This document shows positions 18,172-27,115 of a stretch of 64,000 nucleotides of DNA, one piece after another. A program made the position numbers and the translations under genes. Each line of letters begins with the position of its first letter. Within the stretch, counting starts at the first letter, position 1. This DNA is from Listeria aquatica FSL S10-1188 (GTDB taxonomy: Bacteria; Bacillota; Bacilli; Lactobacillales; Listeriaceae), in assembly GCF_000525795.1 (NCBI RefSeq), contig NZ_AOCG01000008.1:62001-126000 (forward strand), read 5' to 3'. A model generated the notes under the pieces. The model was not told the origin of the DNA. It made no database searches and saw nothing but the letters and a program-made list of their open reading frames with translations.

Positions 18172-18981
18172 ATGACTAGAAAAGCAAGAAACTTATATCT
18201 CGTTCCTTATATTCTTTGGATTATTTTGTTTGTTGTTGCCCCGATTTTATTAATTGTTTATTATTCCTTTTTTGACGTGGACGGGAATTTTACATTCAGC
18301 AACTATCAACACTTTTTTACACCCGTTTATTTAAAAATGACGCTGAGTTCCTTTTGGTATGCTTTTTTGATCACTTTGTTCACCTTGCTGATTTCCTATC
18401 CGACCGCATATTTGCTCACGAAATTAAAGCATAAACAATTGTGGCTCTTGCTGATTATTTTACCTACTTGGATCAACCTTTTGCTTAAGGCCTACGCTTT
18501 TATTGGGATTTTTGGTACCTACGGAGCGGCTAATCAATTTTTAGATTTAGTCGGCATCGGACAACAGCAAATTCTTTGTACCGATTTTAGCTTTTTGTTC
18601 GTCTCCACATACATTTTCATCCCTTTTATGATTTTACCCATTTTTAATGCGATTGAAGAAATCAATCCCTCCCTTATTCAAGCATCTCGTGATTTAGGGG
18701 CATCTAATTTTACAACATTTCGCCGAGTTATTTTCCCGTTAACTGCAGATGGTGTGAAATCAGGTTGTCAAGCGGTTTTCATTCCTGCGCTTTCGCTCTT
18801 TATGATTACTCGTTTGATTGCTGGAAATCGCGTAATTACACTTGGAACTGCTATTGAAGAGCATTTTCTTGTAACGCAGGATTGGGGAATGGGCTCAACC
18901 ATTGGCGTTTTTCTTATTATTGCTATGATTATTATTATGTTTTTAACTGGAACAAAACGCAGAAAGGGGGCTAAAAAATGA
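18172..18981 (+). CDS. potB: Spermidine/putrescine ABC transporter permease
   Basis: Membrane permease of 269 residues with six predicted segments. It carries the EAA coupling loop NPSLIQASRDLGASNFTTFRRVIFP, where the two permeases contact PotA. The first segment begins right after RKARNLYLVPYILWII. It overlaps potC by 4 bp (ATGA), indicating coupled translation of the two permease subunits. Confidence 0.92.
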   Translation: MTRKARNLYLVPYILWIILFVVAPILLIVYYSFFDVDGNFTFSNYQHFFTPVYLKMTLSSFWYAFLITLFTLLISYPTAYLLTKLKHKQLWLLLIILPTWINLLLKAYAFIGIFGTYGAANQFLDLVGIGQQQILCTDFSFLFVSTYIFIPFMILPIFNAIEEINPSLIQASRDLGASNFTTFRRVIFPLTADGVKSGCQAVFIPALSLFMITRLIAGNRVITLGTAIEEHFLVTQDWGMGSTIGVFLIIAMIIIMFLTGTKRRKGAKK

Positions 18982-19784
18982 AAAAACGGAAATGGAGTCA
19001 TCTTTATCTCATTTTTATTTTTATCGTACTTTATGCCCCGATTTTTTATTTGATGTTTTATTCCTTCAATTCAGCTGGAACGATGCATGGCTTTGGAGGA
19101 TTCACACTCGATTATTACCGTGAAGTGTTTGCTGATACGCGTTTACTTGTGATCGTTTTAAATACATTTGTGATCGCGCTTCTTTCTTCTGTGATTGCAA
19201 CGGCGATTGGAATTTGCGGAGCACTAGCTATTCGTTTTATGCCAAAGCCGGTTGGGAAAAATTCACTACTAAGTCTAAACAATGTCTTAATTGTAAGTCC
19301 TGATGTTATTATCGGTGCTAGTTTTTTAATTTTCTTCACCATACTTGGGCTAAAATTAGGATTCACCTCAGTACTTGTTTCCCACATTGCTTTTAGCATT
19401 CCGATCGTTGTATTGATGGTGCTCCCGAAACTGCAGGAAATGAGCCCGACTTTAATTGACGCCGCGCGAGATCTAGGTGCAAGCCAGTGGCAAGTCTTGT
19501 CAAAAGTCATTTTACCTTACATTGCTCCAGGCGTTCTCGCAGGCTTTTTTATGGCGTTAACTTATTCGTTAGATGATTTTGCCGTGACATTTTTTGTGAC
19601 AGGAAACGGTTTTTCCACTTTATCCGTTGAAATTTACTCACGGGCACGCCAAGGCATTTCCTTATCAATTAATGCCCTTTCAACCCTTATCTTCCTATTC
19701 ACGATTCTGCTTGTCATTGGTTATTACTTCATCAACCGTAAAAATACGAGCAAAACAACGAGAACGGGGGCGAATAAACGATGA
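18978..19784 (+). CDS. potC: Spermidine/putrescine ABC transporter permease
   Basis: Second permease subunit, 268 residues with six predicted segments. It has the EAA loop PTLIDAARDLGASQWQVLSK and the PotC-type segment YSLDDFAVTFFVTGNGF. It overlaps both potB and potD by 4 bp. Confidence 0.92.
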   Translation: MKKRKWSHLYLIFIFIVLYAPIFYLMFYSFNSAGTMHGFGGFTLDYYREVFADTRLLVIVLNTFVIALLSSVIATAIGICGALAIRFMPKPVGKNSLLSLNNVLIVSPDVIIGASFLIFFTILGLKLGFTSVLVSHIAFSIPIVVLMVLPKLQEMSPTLIDAARDLGASQWQVLSKVILPYIAPGVLAGFFMALTYSLDDFAVTFFVTGNGFSTLSVEIYSRARQGISLSINALSTLIFLFTILLVIGYYFINRKNTSKTTRTGANKR

Positions 19785-20854
19785 AATCCTTGCTTAAAAT
19801 GTTCATCCCCGTGATTCTCCTTGCGCTCGTCATGATGTTGCTTGCTCATTTTATGAATCGTGAAGAAGGTTACGCTGGAGGAAATACTTTAACTATTTAT
19901 AATTGGGGCGATTATATTGACCCAAGTTTGATTAAGAAGTTTGAGAAAGAAAGTGGCATAAAAGTGATCTATCAAACCTTCGATTCGAATGAAGCGATGA
20001 TGACAAAAATAGAGCAGGGTGGAACGACATTTGATGTTGCGATCCCAAGTGATTATGCAATCAACAAAATGAAGCAAGAAAATCTCTTGATCCCACTAGA
20101 TCATCAAAAATTACCAAATGCTCGGTATATTGATTCGCGTTTTATGGATTTGTCATTTGATGAAGGTAATAAATATTCGATGCCTTATTTTTGGGGGACA
20201 CTTGGCATTATTTATGATCAAAAACAGTTCCCTCATGTGGATTTTTCTACATGGGATTCACTTTGGAATACGGACTTGAAAAATCAAATTTTACTAATCG
20301 ATGGTGCACGTGAAATCATGGGGATTGGCCTTAATAGTCTTGGCTATTCTTTAAATGATACAAATGAAGCACATTTGAATGAAGCTCTTCATAAGCTGAA
20401 AAAAATGACACCGAATGTAAAAGCTATTGTAGGTGATGAAATCAAACTTTTAATGGCAGACGGCGAAGCAGGAGTGGCCGTTACATTTTCCGGGGAAGCC
20501 TCAGAAATGCTTAGCGCCAATAAAGACTTAAATTATGTCATTCCAAAACAAGGATCAAATCTTTGGTTCGATAATATGGTAATCCCGAAAACAGCGAAAA
20601 ATGTGGACGGGGCACATCGATTCATTGATTTTATGCTCAATCCAAAAAATGCCGCGAAGAATGCAGAGTATGTAGGTTACTCAACCCCTAATAAAGCTGC
20701 CGAAAAACTTCTTCCAAAAGAAATTGCAGATGATAAACGTTTTTATCCAAACTTAGATGAACTCAATCATTTAGAAGTCTATGATAATCTAGGAAAACGC
20801 ATGCTTTCACACTATAATGAACTTTTCCTTGAATTTAAGATGTACCGAAAATAG
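19781..20854 (+). CDS. potD: Polyamine-binding protein of the ABC importer
   Basis: Extracellular substrate-binding protein of 357 residues. It has the PotD signature NTLTIYNWGDYIDPSLIKKF, then FDSNEAMMTKIEQGGTTFDV, PSDYAINKMKQENLL and YFWGTLGIIYD, and near the end PNLDELNHLEVYDNLGKRML. The N-terminus has a hydrophobic segment (about residues 5-23) with no cysteine, so there is no lipobox; the protein is either secreted or held by an uncleaved N-terminal anchor. It is the last gene of the operon and is followed by a strong terminator. Confidence 0.92.
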   Translation: MKSLLKMFIPVILLALVMMLLAHFMNREEGYAGGNTLTIYNWGDYIDPSLIKKFEKESGIKVIYQTFDSNEAMMTKIEQGGTTFDVAIPSDYAINKMKQENLLIPLDHQKLPNARYIDSRFMDLSFDEGNKYSMPYFWGTLGIIYDQKQFPHVDFSTWDSLWNTDLKNQILLIDGAREIMGIGLNSLGYSLNDTNEAHLNEALHKLKKMTPNVKAIVGDEIKLLMADGEAGVAVTFSGEASEMLSANKDLNYVIPKQGSNLWFDNMVIPKTAKNVDGAHRFIDFMLNPKNAAKNAEYVGYSTPNKAAEKLLPKEIADDKRFYPNLDELNHLEVYDNLGKRMLSHYNELFLEFKMYRK

Positions 20855-20930
20855 ACAATGCAAGTTCACTTTCTAATTTGATCTTCGCTATGAAAACAAC
20901 AAATTGTCTTTGTCCCATAGAAAAAGCCTT

Positions 20931-20974
20931 TGAAAATCAGAAACTGATTTTCAAAGGCTTTTTTGAAATTAAAT
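20931..20974. terminator. Terminator after potD
   Basis: AAAAAGCCTTTGAAAATCAG and its inverted copy form an 18-bp stem with a T tract on each strand. It may also serve the convergent LRR gene. Confidence 0.9.
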
Positions 20975-21033
20975 CTGAATTCTTCTGCTTGATAAAGCCA
21001 GAAAGAATAAACTTGGAAAGTCTATATTAAAAG

Positions 21034-24000
21034 TTAAACCGGTCCATTAACTAGTTCCCATGTGAATTGACTGGAATAATTTCCACTTTGTGCAACACCA
21101 GGTGGAACTTCTAGGAAGAATCCGTCGTCTTGATTTTTCCAAGAAACCGAAGTGATATCTCCTGTTGAACTTGTTGTTTGTTGAGTTAGACTATCATACA
21201 CAGTAGTTGCAGGAGCACCCGGTACAATCGTTTTTTCATCTCCATTCCCTTGCTTGAATAAGAATTTACTGTTGCTATCGTTTGGTAAAACATGATTGTT
21301 TGCATCATTTTTAAACGGTGAAGTTTGCTTAAAATTAATATGCCATTCCTTCTTATTCGCTCGAGAGTCCTCTACGTCGAGTTTAAATGTATCATCTTGT
21401 TTAAGATGAAGTGTCTTGTTGCTGATTTTACCGCCATTAAAATTCATCACATCTGGAACATCCACAAATTTAAGCTCTCCCGCACGAACAATGACGTTTT
21501 CTGATTTCGATAATTGGGTGAGATCAGGATCCTGTATAGAACTTACAAAAGAAGTATGGAACAGTAAAGCATCTTTTCCAGCACCGAAAAATTCATCCTG
21601 CTCATTCTTCTCGTATGGAATAGGTTTATCTCCTGTTTTCACATCCAAACTAATCGTAAGAGCAGGTTTACCAGAAGAAACGGCAGGAATTAGTGTAGGA
21701 TCTGCAAAAGTAAAGCCGTTGGGATTACTGCCAGGTGCGTTTTGAGCCCTAACCGTTTGGCTCTTTCCGTTTACCTTGAACGAATCTCCATCTATCTCCA
21801 GTCCAAGATTGTGGGCAGCATCCGAAACCCCAAAGAAGTAAGCACGAGGGTTGAAGTTATCTGGAAATGCGAAGGTGCTTTCTTCGAGTTTAGGCATTCC
21901 AGGAAGAGGAACGCCTTTTCCGCCAAGCTCAATGGACATTGTGAATTTGTCGCCAACGCCACCCTCAACAGTATTTTTCAAGTTAGTGTTAGGTTCTCCC
22001 GTTTTTGAATTCACAACTTTGAACGAAGAAACGACCTCTGGATTCACCCGAAATCCACCAACTGAATAGCCTAAGACATTTTGAACGAATAGATTGCTTT
22101 TGGCGCTTTCTTTATCTACGGATTTAGGCAAAGATGAATCATTCAGTATATTTGGATTATCAATCGAAACCGTGTAATTCATCGGCTGATCGGGAACAGT
22201 GATATACGCATCTTCGTTAGGAAAGCCACTATAAATTTGTTTGTAGAGACTTCCGTCTGGTTGCCTTGTTCCATCTGCATTTGCAGCCCAAATCGTATAG
22301 ATATGTTGGCTGCTGAGTTTATCGGGCAAGAAATCTAAGAAACTTAGCTTTTTCTTTAGCTCATCTGCGGATGGTGTTGGATGAGATAGCTGATATGCAA
22401 GTTGTCTTGCAAATTTATTTTTATAACCAATGGCTAATGTGTTATTGCGAGCGGGGGCACCATCTGTAAACCGAGGGGCGAATAAATATAGTTTTCCATT
22501 GGGCTTAGTAAAAGCGCTCCCGATAAGCCCCCCTTGGAACATATAATCCATATTTAGAGAGATCCCGTCGTAACTTGGATCGCCGCCTTCTTCGCTAGTT
22601 GTACGAATCAAATTTCCATAGAGCGGCCCATCAGCTATCGCGTTTTTACCATTACGGTAATCTGATTTACTATCAAATGCGTCGTCCCAACGTTCAGTTG
22701 ACTGTGTATACATTGTGTCATATATATTTTCTATACTTAATTCATTTCCTGCCAAACTGTATTTTCTGTTTGGGGCCATCATTATGAAAAAGTCCATCAG
22801 TTTTGGATCAAGTGCACCAACTAAATGGTTGAATGCCAAATTCACATTCGTTGTGTTCGTAAGTTTTGTTATCGTATCTGGGATTCGTCCATCCAGTTCA
22901 TTTTTATATAAATAAAGTTTCTGCAAGTTTGTTAAATTTCCAATAGACGCTGGAATATTACCTGATAGCTGATTACGAGATAAATCAAGGACAGTTAGAT
23001 TTTCTTTGTTATCAAGAAATTGCTTATTGATTCTTCCTGTTAAGTTATTATTGGACAAATCAAGAGTGGTTAAATTTTTCAAACTTGCTACTGAAGATTC
23101 AATATCTTCTATGTTTCCACTAATGTGAGACTCCGTGATTGTGAGGCTTTCTAGCTTCTGTAAATTTCCGATGGATGCAGGTATGGTTCCTCTATATGTC
23201 CCTCCTAAATTTTTTATTGAACCTCCGTTTCCGCCAATCATAACCTGTTCTAAGTTTGTTAATTGACCAATCCACTCTGGAACGGGATCTTCCAAGTTAA
23301 CAACATTTTTCACGAATAGATATTTAAGGTTTGTCAAAGTTCCAATCGACTCAGGTAAGACAAAAGGTTGATAAGGCTCAGTATCACCAGGACCGCTACC
23401 TAACCCATTTATCCACAGAAACTGTAATCCCTTAAAGACATCAAAGCGCTTAGGCAAATAATAATTTTGATAAGTTGAACGATTGAACTTTAGTTCTTTG
23501 ATTTTAGCCAAATCGCCGAAAGTGACCTGACCACGTTGAATAGTGGCATCTTCAGGAACAATCTGTTCAGTGTGTAATTCCTTATTCACAGTGTCTATAA
23601 ACCAAGCCTTATTTTCAAAAAAATCGTATTGGACGGTTTGATTGGGATCATAGTCGTCTACACGAGGCGTTAAGCCACGCGGAGTAAACTTTGGCTGTGG
23701 GTCTGTTTTGACAACGGAAGGAGTAGATGTTGGGTCTTGAATCTGAATTTTAAGTGGCTTAGATTCTAGCTTTTTCCCGTCTCGAATGGTACTTGCGACA
23801 AAAGAATAGGTACTGGGCTGAAGCGCCTTTAAAGTAAGCACCACTTTTTTATCCGAATTCGCTGGCCAATCAATCACTAGATTTCCTTTGTTTTTATCTT
23901 CTGTAATGGTTGCGTCCCCTTTGGTTTCTCCTTTGTATTCAAAATTTCCACTGATGGGTAAAGTGATCTTTGTATCCGCTTTATTGCTCGACTGAACAGT

Positions 24001-24177
24001 GAGGGTTAAAAGCTCACCGGCAGTAAGTGCCTCGCGGTCTGCAGATACTTTCAAATCATTACTTTGCTCATCAGCAGCTTCTAATTTCGGAGTAAGAAAT
24101 ACAAAAGAGAGAAAAGCAAAACAAGCTATTCCAAAAGCAAGAAACCAAATGGTTTTATTTTTTGCAAGTTTTTTCAT
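21034..24177 (-). CDS. Large secreted LRR surface protein with C-terminal WxL domain
   Basis: Secreted protein of 1047 residues. A signal peptide (MKKLAKNKTIWFLAFG start, cleavage likely near LEAADEQ) is followed by an immunoglobulin-like region (about 40-145) and a leucine-rich repeat block (about 225-440). The repeats are plant-type, for example LTTLDLSNNNLTGRI and LYLYKNELDGRIPDTI, not internalin-type. The C-terminal 150 residues look like a WxL domain: W-H-I near residue 945, then FTWELVNGPV at the very end. WxL domains bind peptidoglycan non-covalently, which fits the lack of a sorting signal. I place the start at 24177, where AAGGAGGG is 4-5 nt upstream; the longer frame would put this site inside the gene. 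Confidence 0.85.
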   Translation of the reverse strand: MKKLAKNKTIWFLAFGIACFAFLSFVFLTPKLEAADEQSNDLKVSADREALTAGELLTLTVQSSNKADTKITLPISGNFEYKGETKGDATITEDKNKGNLVIDWPANSDKKVVLTLKALQPSTYSFVASTIRDGKKLESKPLKIQIQDPTSTPSVVKTDPQPKFTPRGLTPRVDDYDPNQTVQYDFFENKAWFIDTVNKELHTEQIVPEDATIQRGQVTFGDLAKIKELKFNRSTYQNYYLPKRFDVFKGLQFLWINGLGSGPGDTEPYQPFVLPESIGTLTNLKYLFVKNVVNLEDPVPEWIGQLTNLEQVMIGGNGGSIKNLGGTYRGTIPASIGNLQKLESLTITESHISGNIEDIESSVASLKNLTTLDLSNNNLTGRINKQFLDNKENLTVLDLSRNQLSGNIPASIGNLTNLQKLYLYKNELDGRIPDTITKLTNTTNVNLAFNHLVGALDPKLMDFFIMMAPNRKYSLAGNELSIENIYDTMYTQSTERWDDAFDSKSDYRNGKNAIADGPLYGNLIRTTSEEGGDPSYDGISLNMDYMFQGGLIGSAFTKPNGKLYLFAPRFTDGAPARNNTLAIGYKNKFARQLAYQLSHPTPSADELKKKLSFLDFLPDKLSSQHIYTIWAANADGTRQPDGSLYKQIYSGFPNEDAYITVPDQPMNYTVSIDNPNILNDSSLPKSVDKESAKSNLFVQNVLGYSVGGFRVNPEVVSSFKVVNSKTGEPNTNLKNTVEGGVGDKFTMSIELGGKGVPLPGMPKLEESTFAFPDNFNPRAYFFGVSDAAHNLGLEIDGDSFKVNGKSQTVRAQNAPGSNPNGFTFADPTLIPAVSSGKPALTISLDVKTGDKPIPYEKNEQDEFFGAGKDALLFHTSFVSSIQDPDLTQLSKSENVIVRAGELKFVDVPDVMNFNGGKISNKTLHLKQDDTFKLDVEDSRANKKEWHINFKQTSPFKNDANNHVLPNDSNSKFLFKQGNGDEKTIVPGAPATTVYDSLTQQTTSSTGDITSVSWKNQDDGFFLEVPPGVAQSGNYSSQFTWELVNGPV

Positions 24178-24438
24178 AATACCCTCCTTTTTCATCATGT
24201 AAGATCAGGTTGTAAAAATGGGAAAGAGTAAAGGGAAATTTATTTTCCTTTTAAATGAAATAAATCCGACCCTACTTAAAAGAACCTTTTACAACATTTA
24301 TCATATCAAGGAGATAGGAGTTTTGATTGATACTTTGTAACGTAACACGATCGAAGTAATGAAAATTATGTGATAAAAAAATATAATATTTTACTTTCTT
24401 GTGAATTTACAAGTTTTGGAGAAATGAATTTTTCACAT

Positions 24439-24597
24439 TCAGCGAAGCAGTCTTTTTCGAAGTGAAAGAGAGAAATTTCCACCGATCTTTACATTAAAAT
24501 AGAAGCCAGATTCAGAGGCTTGTTTTAATTTTTCCTTATGCACGAATGCGCTAGACCGTATAGGATTAGAATCGAAAAGCAGAAATAGATAAGCCAT
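24439..24597 (-). CDS. Candidate 52-residue small protein
   Basis: A short ORF with AAGGAG 8 nt before its ATG encodes a protein starting MAYLFLLFDSNPIRSSAF and ending in a basic segment (SLRKRLLR). It lies in the 530-bp gap between the divergent LRR and carbonic anhydrase genes. I know no family. The rest of the gap (24178-24438 and 24598-24722) is AT-rich and should hold the two promoters, but I see no convincing -35/-10 pair. Confidence 0.25.
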   Translation of the reverse strand: MAYLFLLFDSNPIRSSAFVHKEKLKQASESGFYFNVKIGGNFSLSLRKRLLR

Positions 24598-24722
24598 TCC
24601 AATCGCTCCTTACAAAAATAAAATAAGGTCTAAACAGGATTCGTTGAGTAGCAATAATTGAAATTTGAGGAACATTTGCGTTAAAATTATGAAGCGAGCA
24701 AAAAGTAATGGGGGTTACATAT

Positions 24723-25424
24723 ATGCCAGCTTATTCAATTAATTGGTCCTATGATGGAGATAAAGGGCCTGAAAAATGGGGACAAATTTGTTCCGACTTC
24801 GAGATTGCGCAATCTGGGAAGAAACAATCACCAATAGATATCCGTTCAGAAGATGTCAAGCCACTTGAGGGGAATCCACTTGAAACGAGCTATTCACGGA
24901 TTCCTTATCAAGTCAAACGAGTGGAGAATTCTGTTCACTTGTTTCCGCAAGAAATGAATCAAACACTTACCTTTCAAAATGAGGTCTATCGTCTAGTCGC
25001 ATTTCATGCCCACATTCCAAGTGAACACTTGTTAGATTCAGTTGCTTACCCAATTGAGTGGCACTTTGTTCATGAAAATGCGAAAGGTGAAAAACTAGTG
25101 TTAGGCGCCTTTATGGATGTTGGAACGACCGTATCCATCGATATGACTGACTTACGTCGCGTATTTCCAGAAGTTTTTCAAGATTTTTCGATTGAGCGTG
25201 AGCTTTCACTCGACATTACCGATTTCCTACCAGAAGAAAAAGTATATTTCACTTATGAAGGGTCACTCACAACTCCACCGACAGTTGAAGGTATTCGTTG
25301 GATTGTCTTAAAAAACAGACAAACAATCGGACATGTTGCGCATCGAGCACTTGAAAAAGTAATCGGTGGAACGAATCGTCCGGTACAGCCTTTAAATGGC
25401 AGAAGTATTCAATTTCATGAATAG
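24723..25424 (+). CDS. Alpha-class carbonic anhydrase
   Basis: Zinc enzyme interconverting CO2 and bicarbonate. The protein has NWSYDGDKGPEKWGQICSDF and GKKQSPIDIRSED near the N-terminus. The zinc histidines sit in LVAFHAHIPSEH (two, one residue apart) and IEWHFVHENA (third), and the C-terminal YEGSLTTPPTVEGIRWIVL is diagnostic of the alpha class. At about 233 residues with no signal peptide it appears cytoplasmic, unlike many bacterial alpha enzymes. The start is uncertain: an ATG at 24708 is in frame, but neither site has a strong ribosome binding site. It ends 12 bp before the next gene. Confidence 0.9.
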   Translation: MPAYSINWSYDGDKGPEKWGQICSDFEIAQSGKKQSPIDIRSEDVKPLEGNPLETSYSRIPYQVKRVENSVHLFPQEMNQTLTFQNEVYRLVAFHAHIPSEHLLDSVAYPIEWHFVHENAKGEKLVLGAFMDVGTTVSIDMTDLRRVFPEVFQDFSIERELSLDITDFLPEEKVYFTYEGSLTTPPTVEGIRWIVLKNRQTIGHVAHRALEKVIGGTNRPVQPLNGRSIQFHE

Positions 25425-25436
25425 AGGCGAACAAAC

Positions 25437-26391
25437 ATGCAAAAGATTTTTGTAGCTGGAAAATTACTAGAAAAGACAGAAGAAGTGTTAAAACAAATGG
25501 GCGCCACTTTTTGGACAGGGACTGGAAAAATTTCGGAAGAGGAGTTGAAAAAAGGGGCAAAAGATGCGGAAGCTATCATTTGTCCTCTCTCTGCTCCTAT
25601 AACGAGTGATGTACTCACGGCGAGTCCGAAGTTAAAGATCGTTGCCAATGTAGGAGCTGGATTTGACAACATCGACGTGCAAAAAGCGCAGGAATTAGGA
25701 ATCGCAGTAACTAACACTCCAAAAGTATCCACCGAGTCAACTGCAGAACTTTCTTTTGGATTGATTCTTGATGTGATGCGCCGCGTTTCAGAAGGCGATA
25801 GACTTTTGCGGACCCACCCAGAAGAATTTAAAGGTTGGGCACCTACTTTCTTTTTAGGGCGAGAGTTGCACGGGAAAACACTTGGAATCATAGGGCTTGG
25901 ACAAATTGGACAAGCCGTAGCAGAGCGTGCCTTTGCTTTTGGAATGAAGATTCTTTATTCGGGGCATCATCCAAAGGAAGTTGCGCAAAAGTGGGATGCC
26001 CGTTTTGTTTCTCAGGAGGAATTGCTAGAGAAAAGTGATATTGTTTCTGTCCACGCCGCTTATAGTGATGAACTTTATCATTTATTTCAGAAAGAAACTT
26101 TCCAAAAAATGAAAAAAAACTGCTTTTCTAGTGAATGCTTCTCGTGGAAAAGTAATAGATGAAGCGGCTTTGGTCGAAGCGCTTGAAGCAAAGGAAATTG
26201 CGGGTGCTGCACTAGATGTATTTGAATTTGAACCACACGTAAATGAGAGCTTAACAAAATTTGAAAATGTTGTATTGACACCGCATATTGGAAATGCAAC
26301 GGTAGAAACACGTGAACAAATGGGGGACATGGCTGTCGCAAATGTTAAAGCTGTTTTAGCTGGCGATGCGCCCATTCATTCTGTATACTAA
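25437..26391 (+). CDS. D-isomer 2-hydroxyacid dehydrogenase (glyoxylate/hydroxypyruvate reductase type, frameshift)
   Basis: NAD(P)-dependent oxidoreductase of about 317 residues. The N-terminal part has KIVANVGAGFDNIDVQKAQE. The nucleotide-binding fold has LHGKTLGIIGLGQIGQAVAE. The catalytic Arg is in LVNASRGKVIDEAALVEAL, the Glu in ALDVFEFEPHV and the His in VVLTPHIGNATVETREQM. The frame breaks in A8 at 26112-26119; A7 gives QKMKKTAFLVNASRG and a single continuous protein. The exact substrate cannot be told. It follows the carbonic anhydrase at 12 bp and is probably co-transcribed with it and with the HD gene. Confidence 0.85.
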
Positions 26392-26425
26392 AATCATAAA
26401 GAAGCGACGGAGAGGCGGGATTAAT

Positions 26426-26969
26426 ATGTATGAAAAAGCACTGGAATTTGCAAGAAAAGCACATGCAAGTCAAAAGCGAAAAATTACCGGTGAAAAATAT
26501 TTTTCCCATCCTTTCAATGTTGCGCGCATTTTAAATGCTGCTGGTTTTCCAGAATATGTCGTTGCAGCAGGATTACTTCATGATGTTGTGGAAGATACAG
26601 ATGTTACACGGGAAGACATCACAAGGGAATTTGGTGAAGAAACTGCAAATCTTGTGATGGCGCATACAGAAGATAAAACGAAAACATGGGAAGAGCGGAA
26701 GGCGCATACGATTGAAACGGTTCGAGATGGGAGCCTTGAAGTCAAAGCTTTAATTGTGGCAGATAAACTCGATAATTTATCTTCTATTCGCTATGCCATG
26801 AGCATGGAAGGGAACCGTGTTTGGAACCATTTCAAGCGGGGTTATGATGAACAAAAATGGTATTATACAGGCGTTTTAGATGCGATGACCACTGGGCTTT
26901 CTAATGAAGAAATCCCAGCTTTTTTTTACAGCTTATGCGAGGCTTGTTCATACTGTTTTTCGGCGCTAA
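26426..26969 (+). CDS. HD-domain hydrolase resembling small alarmone hydrolases (frameshift near 3' end)
   Basis: Metal-dependent HD phosphohydrolase of about 180 residues. The motifs follow the RelA/SpoT hydrolase domain: ARKAHASQKRKITGEKYFSH, HPFNVARILNAAGFP, AAGLLHDVVEDTDVT (HD plus ED) and LIVADKLDNLSSIR, like the KLADRLHN motif of Rel hydrolases. No synthetase domain is present. A (p)ppGpp or related nucleotide hydrolase is plausible but unproven. T8 at 26920-26927 should be T7: the end then reads IPAFFTAYARLVHTVFRR and stops at 26967-26969. I use ATG 26426 as start, since the frame extends upstream into the previous gene. Confidence 0.75.
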
Positions 26970-27115
26970 TGAGCAAAAATGAGTGGCTAACGAGTGTTGT
27001 CCTGCAGATTTCTGGTAGGACGCTAGTTTTTGGAAAGATGGATTAAAGCGGAAGATAGACTTTTTGTAAGGTCATTTGATATAATGTGAAAAAAGTAACA
27101 ATTAGGAGGAACAAC

